This document shows positions 57,221 to 64,000 of a stretch of DNA of 64,000 bases, piece after piece (position 1 is the stretch's first letter; the number at the start of each line of letters is the position of its first letter). Source of the DNA: Symsagittifera roscoffensis (Eukaryota > Xenacoelomorpha > Acoela > Convolutidae); NCBI RefSeq assembly GCF_963678635.1, contig NC_087065.1, positions 20,537,623-20,601,622 of the forward strand, in the 5' to 3' direction. Both the position numbers and the translations under genes were made by a program. The notes beneath the pieces were generated by a model, which was given only the letters and a program-made list of their open reading frames with translations, did not search any database and was not told where the DNA came from.

Positions 57221-57789
57221 GAAAATGAATACATCTCTTATCCACTCCTGTTCTGCGTTAATTCCAATTTCGCACGATTTAGCTAAATCCGATAGAGCTC
57301 CTCAAAAATGTTCGTAAGACTCTCTCTCCTTCTGTTATCGGCTCATTAATTTGTATCGTTCAAACGTAATGTTCGCTGGCTTAATAAATGCTTCATTAGT
57401 TAGAAGCAACATTTAGCACCAACAAGGTTTCCATAAATCTACGGCGGTTTGGGTCGAAACTTTTGATAGCCTTTCTGTAAAAGTAAGTAATATTTGGTTA
57501 AAGCAATTTCAAGAAAATTGAGAGATGACATTTCCTTCTAAATGTTATTCTGCTAGTGTGTTTTTTGTTACTTTGTGCCCCAAGGCAAGAAATCTGTACA
57601 AGAATCTGAAGGTAAGAATTTTGTTCGCAGTAAATTGCTCGCTACAATTTTAACTTGGCTAAATGATGAACCAAAAGTTTCAACCCATGTTTGCAGTCGG
57701 CTTCGACTGCAATTGGAAAAGGTTTTTTCCATGATTTTTAGTGCTGATTTGTTCAGTTAGAAGAACGCCTGAGTTTCAAGTAAAAATGT
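57221..57789. other. AT-rich DNA, no feature
   Basis: Between the decayed pol and the first copy of the gag-bearing repeat. It may include further 5' sequence of the decayed element (around 57240-57420), but nothing readable. Confidence 0.35.
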
Positions 57790-58805
57790 TTCCAAAAATT
57801 TTTCAGTTTAAGCTCCTGGCCTTACATAGTTTGTCGTTGTTTTTTGCTTGCAAACCAAATATAACAAGCGAGCGCTACAGGTTCCCTTGAATGATTTGTG
57901 TTTTATAATTTTCCAAAAACAATTTTTTTTTCATTTTGCAGTTATACTTTCTCAAGCTTTTTGGACTTTTTCAAGAAATTTTAGAAAAATCACCCAGAGA
58001 AATGCAGAGAAACGATTTGCTTGGGTAATTCAAATAGAAATCACTCACTCACATGGTCATAAATTATGATAAATTAAAAATTAGTAAACAAAATAGATGA
58101 CTCACTCAAGCTTTGAAACAGTATACAACACTTTTTAAAAACAATTTCTAAGTTACCTGTTTATTTATAAATGTATTAGACCGTGTTTATTTATTGAAAC
58201 GTTTTGGCGGTTGATCCTTCCGTTAAAGTTATTCTGACTCTGTGTGAGTTTCAAGCATAACAAGATTGATTTTCCTAACGGTAGTCTTAGAATAAATGTA
58301 TAAGATTTTATGCCCTTTTCTTTACAAAATTTCGTTTCCTGATTCATTGGGCGGCTGCACTCGTTAATATTGAACTGACAAAAGCCCTTTGTCTGTTATC
58401 ATATGGGTCTTGATTCGCACCTGCGAATGCTGGTCGAGTGCCTAGTGAAAGTGCTGTTTTTTTTCCTATATTAAGAAAGCTTCTTGCATCTTCATGTGGA
58501 TCTGAACTCGTAATTTTTTCGACAGCTAAATCTGGATATGCGACTCTGTTTGCCATTTTTGCTTTCATTTTACTCAATACTTGGCGTCTAGTATATAATC
58601 TTTTGGATGTTTTGTGTACTGATAAATTGAGAGGAGTAAATACATTTATTTATGAGGTTTATTGAGTTTGATGATTATAACTTTTTACTGGATATATCAA
58701 TAAGGCTATGAAGTTTGTTAAGCTTTTTTGGAATAGAAACTCTTTCAGGGGGTTTGCTGCTGGAAAGAATGGTTAGTTTGTGGATTTTTTTTCAGGATGT
58801 TTTGA
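57790..58805 (-). repeat. Dispersed repeat with gag-like remnant, copy 1
   Basis: A 1-kb sequence repeated at 61490-62502 (both contain GCGCTACAGGTTCCCTTGAATGA and CTTGCATCTTCATGTGGATCT). On the minus strand 58577-58344 is open for 77 codons with AYPDLAVEKITSSDPHEDAR and FLNIGKKTALSLGTRPAFAG, a pattern I associate with the Gag N-terminal region of an invertebrate LTR-retrotransposon family. Only this fragment is readable. Confidence 0.55.
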
Positions 58806-61489
58806 CAAGGTGGTGACTTGATCCTTTTGGATGTTGGTGATTTGTCATACACTTTTTTAAATTGTTTTTTCGTTTTAGTTTCAAAATGCTGTTGTATTCA
58901 TCTGATAAAAATTGAACATAAATTTTAAAAGTGTCTAGATAAGCACGAACATTTCATAAACTTAATACTTTTTTTATTATTTGTTTTATAAGTTTACTCA
59001 TTTTGGTTCTAATATTTTTGAGCAGTTCAGAACTTAGTGTGGGAAAAAATAGTTTCTATTAATAGGTTAATAGATTTTTAGTTTTGGTTTTGGGTACTAG
59101 GATGATACTAAAAAGAGATTGGAAGTGAAGCTCTTAACCGTTCTTGTGGTATATAAGTGTCTGTTGTTGCTAGAATGGTTCGGTAATGTACTAATATGAT
59201 CCTCCTCAGTGTTGGTCATTTATCAAATGATGTTGGAGACCTGGCTTCCTAGTTTGAGTTATGAACTTACTGTTCTGACGACCATTTGAAAATGTGTTGA
59301 CATTTGACGGTGGTTATTTTTGTTTTGCTTGAGCGATACTAATTACCTGATTAGTGTAAATAGGGTATTAAAAGCTTCCCAGAAAATGTTGACTATTAAC
59401 AAATTTTATTAAAATTGATATGGAAAAATTATATTCGCATTTTTGAAATTTTTTCCAATTTTTCAATTTTTTGTGTTTTGAAACCTTTCTGTGAAACCTG
59501 GAAGTTTGTTTTTGTGAAGCTAACTGATGCCTATTTTATTTTCAGACACTTAGTGATATACTTTTTTCGAGGTTTTTAATTATTTCAAAGTAATTTTTTG
59601 TCAAGGAATTGATTTTTTGGACTAGTACTATAAACTGAAACCTGAAACTAAAGATGATGAGGTTGGATTTTTTATCTATTTGTTCTTTATAATTGTCAAA
59701 AAATTTAGTGTAGTTTGTTTATTTTTTATCATGCGCAAACTTTTGAGAAAACTGAGGTTTTGTTATCTTAAACCTAGTTTTTGAAATCTGAAACCAAAAC
59801 TGTTGAACTCGCTGAAACTCGAAACATAACTCAAAATTGATAGTTTTTGATATTCGGTCTAGAGTAATATAGACTTATGAACTACTTTAGAACAATAAAT
59901 TTGCAATTTTATTTGCAAAAATTTTAGTTTTTAGGGCTGAAATTATTTGAAAATAGTTGAAAATTTAGGTTGGAATCTCTTATGTATGTCTATTCCAGCA
60001 CTTAATTTTCCACAAAACTAAAAACATTGGTTTAAAACGTCGATTTTAATGCGCGTAAGCTTTAAGTCTGAGGGCTCGAACTAACACCTTCTGGATTTTT
60101 ACTGAGTTTAAAAATTGTTTACTGCTTCAAGGATTCCTTTTATCTACTTAGATTTCACAAAATTGTGACCTGGGAAGCAAAACTTTTGTGTCTGAAACCA
60201 AAAAACCAATTCTGAAACGTACATTTTAGCCTTGGGTATCAACTTCAAAACTATTTTGGTGGGTTTTACCATCGTTACTTTTCTGTACAAAGTCAAGGTT
60301 TGACGTTCGGAGCTGATTTTTGAGGCCAAAAACTCAATTTTTGTTCTGAAACTTGAAACTGTCAAAAACTTACCATTTAGGACCAGGTTTTTGGCTTATG
60401 GAATCAGAAATTGGGTTATATCAGTTCAAATTTTGCTGTTTTACCCAAATCCGCTTACAGAAACATAATTTTTTTGACCGTAGACTATACTTTTTAACTG
60501 CAACGTTTGCCCCTTTAATTGAAACCTACATTGAAACCTAACAATTTGGTTAGTTGAAAAACTCTCTAGTGCTTTTGTCAATATAAAATTGATGTTTTCG
60601 TGTTTTAGCTTTAGGTTTTGTTGTGACAACTTATAATTTGGAAATTAAATATGGTTTTTCATGTTATGTGGTTGACGTTTAAGATTGGTTTTAGGGCGTT
60701 AATTTATAGTTGAATCGTTTCATATACAAAGCGTGTCGTTAAAAAAACAATGATTTAGTGAAAACACTCGAAACTGTTCCTTCCTCTCTAGTTTTTGTTA
60801 TTGCGGGCTTTACTGATGAATGATTTAGGTTCAATTCGGGTTAACGAGGGTCCAAATAATATAGGTTTCACAAAAAGTGAAGATGAATTTTGACATTTGA
60901 TGAACAGTTAGAATAAGTAGCAAACAAAAGTGAATGTTTTGATTGTTATGTGAGAAGAAATCAGTTTATCATAGAATTTAGGGTACACTTTGATTACACA
61001 TCGGGCATCTTAACCCTCATTGAAAAAAGTATGACGACAATTACTAAGACTTTTGAGCACTCCAGATGAAATAGATTTTATTGAAGTTTTGCGATACTAT
61101 GTTGAATCTATGGTTTTGGCACGTATTTAGTCGACTGAGTGGATAATTAGTCGGAAAAAGTATCCTAACAGCGGACTTAGGCAGAGAACGATTCCTTTGA
61201 CATGTATAGTGTTTCTTTTGAAAGTAGTTTAAGTTCATGAAATAATTTCAGGGAAAACTTCTCTTCGACCGTTAGTGAAGCAAAATTTCGTAGTATTAAT
61301 CCTCATGATAATTTCTGACAAACAAGCTGACAATTAGATTGCGGTCTTAAGAGTAGATCCTATCCATTCTCTGGTTTATTTATTTTACAAAAATCAGCTG
61401 ACACCTCTTCACAGGTTTCCTAGTCTTATTTCCTTATGACGAAATAAAACTGATAAATTCCTGACGAAACAAAATTGATAAACCAAAAG
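58806..61489. other. AT-rich intergenic DNA
   Basis: No gene recognised. 59620-60640 is rich in CTGAAAC/GAAACC words (for example CTGAAACCTGAAACTAAAG near 59635), suggesting a much-decayed simple or satellite repeat. Confidence 0.4.
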
Positions 61490-62502
61490 TTTCAACCCAA
61501 GTTTCAGTTTAAGCTCCTGGCCTTCCGCAGTTTATCGTTGCCTTATTGATTGCAAATCAAAAACAGAAAGCAAGCGCTACAGGTTCCCTTGAATGAATTA
61601 TCTTCATAGTCTCCAATAAAAAATTTTTTTGTTTTAATTGGCAGGTATACCTTCTCACGAAAATTGAACTGTCTCAAGAAATTTTAGAAAAAATCACCCA
61701 CGGAAGCGCAGAATAACGAATTGTTGGAATACTTTAAATAGATTTGCTTTGCTCGTATGGTAATAAATTTGTGATAAATTAAAAATTACTAAACAAATTA
61801 GGTGAATCAATCAAGCAATGAAATTGTACACAGCATTTTTGAAAAACAGTTTGAGTTTTTCCCTGTTAAATCATAAATGTATTTATATATTCAAATGTTT
61901 TGCAGGTTGATTCTTTCGATAGCGTTATTTTTGACTCTGTCTCATTTTTTAAGCTTTACGGAATTGACTTTCTTAACAGGAGTCTTAAAAGATATGTATA
62001 AGTGTTTTTGAACTTTTCTTTTTAAAGTTTCATTCCCTAATTGGTTGGGAAGCCGTTCTTCTTTAATTTGAGGCGACTAAAGCTCTTTGTCTGTTATCTT
62101 TTGGGTCTTGATCCGCATCTGCGACTGCTTGTCGAGTGCCTAGTGAAAATGCCGATTTTTTTTCTCTAATAAGAAAATATCTTGCATCTTCATGTGGATC
62201 TAAGCCGGTAAACTTTTTGAAAACCAAATCTGGTTATGCGACTACTTTTGCCATTTTTCGTTTCATTTTACCGAAAAGTTGGTTAATAGTGTATAATACT
62301 TTGGTTGTTTTGCGTACTGATAAACTGTGAGGAATAAAAACTTTTTAAATGTTTTGTGAGGTTTATTGGGTTCAATGTTTTGTTGGATATATCAATAGTG
62401 CTATGAGTTGGTCAAATTAATTTTAGAATAGAAACTATTTTTGGGTGTATTGCTGCGGGAAAAACTGGTTATTTCGTGAATTTTTTTAGGATGTTTGGAC
62501 GA
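61490..62502 (-). repeat. Dispersed repeat with gag-like remnant, copy 2
   Basis: A diverged direct copy of 57790-58805. On the minus strand near 62260-62080, FTGLDPHEDARYFL and SAFSLGTRQAV remain readable but stops interrupt the frame. Both copies are plus/plus in orientation, 3.7 kb apart. Confidence 0.55.
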
Positions 62503-64000
62503 AATTCTGGAAGCGCATTTTTTTTTGCAAATATTGAGAATGATTTTTTGACAAAATTATGTATGCGGTCAATAGTTTGCGCTCAATAGTTTTCCAAAGT
62601 ATTTTTAAATAAGAAGTACGATTGTCTTGAAAAAACTGGCGCGTTGTCAAACCATGGCAATTTTCAAAGCATTACATTATGACTTCGAATGGTGGAAGTT
62701 TTCAGCGAGATTAAAAAAAGTTGGAGTAAAAGTGATATCCAAAAACTTCATTTTTCAAATCCCTATTTTTAAAATCAAAATGGAAATTTTCAAGCCATAT
62801 AGGAAATTATTGGACAAACTTATTATCAAACAAAAAGAATTTCTCAAAGTCCAATTTTTTCATTTAAGATAGTTACTAAAATAGTTTTGGGGGTTGGAAC
62901 ATTGCATTTTTGATTTTGTTCGAAGTTTTAAATATGATTATCAAAATAAGGTTTTAAAAATTGCCATTTTTTCATTATACATTTGCTCGAAGTTTTAGAA
63001 AATTTTCTCGGAGGTGCGGTTTGAAATGTTTGATCAGTTTATATACTAATGTAGTGCTTTGTCAAATGTCATTTTTTGACTTTTTCAACGCACACACACA
63101 CACACGTAGCGTAGGCGTCATATTAACCTGGCCCATAAAAAAATTTATAGATTGAGTCAGTTAAATTTTTAAAATAATGCGCAAATAACCCAAGCGTGGT
63201 CTGCAAATTTTCGCGAGGGAAATCCTTTCTCAAAAAGAAATGTCCGCCTTTTTTAAAACAGAGGCACTTTACATTATTACTTCGAATGGTGGAAGTTTTT
63301 AGCGAGTTTAAAAAAATTTGGAGTAAAATTGATATCCAAAAAATTCATTTTTCAAATCCCTATTTTTTAAATCAAATTAGAAATTTTCAAGCCACATATG
63401 AAATATTTTGATTTTTTAACACACACACACACACGTAGCGTAGTCGTCATATTAACCTGGCCATAATAAACTTATAAATTGAGTCAGTTTAACTTTTAAA
63501 ATAATGCGCAAATAACCCAGGCGTGAGTCTGCAAATTTTCGCGAGGGAAATCCTTTCTCAAAAACAAATGTGCGCCTTTTTTTTAAATAGAGGCATTTGA
63601 CTTTTCGGGCTCGCCAAAGCGCTTGAAGACCAAAAACAAGCCGAAAACTAATGAGTGAATGCACGCTTATTATTTCCAAAAAAAAACAGCTCATCAGAAA
63701 AAAATTTACGTTGAAAAAGTTTTAACAAAAAACTGCCTTTCCTTGTCGATTTACCTCAAAAACGTTTTAGTACTGGCGCAGTAAAAATTTTTAAGAGTTC
63801 GTCAACTGAAAACGGCTGTAAGAAACACCGAAAGGTAACCTATTGGGTGGTAAATGTCTATTGTATTAGGCGCAAATGACGTTGCTAATTGGTCTAGAGG
63901 TGGGCTGGTAATGTAGTTCTGTTAAATGCCAAGTGCAGCATCGTCAAATAGATCTACGAGCACTATCCTTCATTTCACCCTTCTCTAATAGCGATCAAAA
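62503..64000. repeat. Partly tandem ~330-bp repeat with (AC)n
   Basis: CACACACACACACGTAGCGTAG occurs at 63092 and 63420, followed both times by GTCATATTAACCTGGCC and GCAAATTTTCGCGAGGGAAA, a period of about 330 bp. The block TTCGAATGGTGGAAGTTTT occurs at 62685 and 63283. So 62680-63590 holds about two to three overlapping repeat units. 63600-64000 shows no feature. Confidence 0.65.

Overview
The window is animal (metazoan) nuclear DNA, probably from an invertebrate. It contains introns with GT/AG borders, AT-rich intergenic DNA, a tRNA-derived SINE, several generations of LTR retrotransposon, and a short host gene that reads as a HEXIM homologue (a family I know only from animals). I cannot name the species.

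Layout. (1) 1-21479, minus strand: a giant Ty3/gypsy-type LTR element ('E1') entering from beyond the window. Its 5' LTR is 20596-21479, its primer-binding site 20566-20583, and in element order it carries gag, pol, a macro-domain segment, an SGNH-hydrolase ORF and two further large ORFs; the last runs off the window edge, so the 3' LTR is not seen. (2) 21480-22258: 779 bp of non-element DNA. (3) 22259-44575, plus strand: a related but clearly diverged element ('E2') with both 901-bp LTRs, 22,317 bp in all, head-to-head with E1 and with the same order of parts. (4) 44609-48590: a three-exon HEXIM-like host gene; E2 ends 33 bp before its first visible coding exon. (5) 48591-64000: AT-rich DNA with SINE copies, degenerate tandem repeats, a decayed minus-strand Ty3/gypsy pol (54790-57220) and two copies of another decayed gag-bearing repeat.

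How the genes seem to work together. Comparing E1 with E2, and reading past indels and stops that differ between the copies, the elements resolve into two translational units. Unit A is Gag-NC-PR-RT-RNase H-IN with a macro domain at its C-terminal end. Unit B is a roughly 2,900-residue reading region: coiled coil + SGNH hydrolase + second alpha/beta half, then two families I do not recognise (ORF5, ORF6). A spacer of about 0.5 kb with a plausible 3' splice site separates the units in both copies, the place a spliced env message would begin, yet nothing in unit B looks like an envelope protein. Both copies are damaged in pol at different places, but most of unit B (ORF4 in E1; ORF5 and ORF6 in E2) is still open over long stretches.

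The most interesting content is therefore a lineage of >22-kb LTR retroelements that carries a macro domain, an SGNH hydrolase and about 1,700 residues of unassigned but conserved protein, with element-specific motif arrays in the 5' leader.
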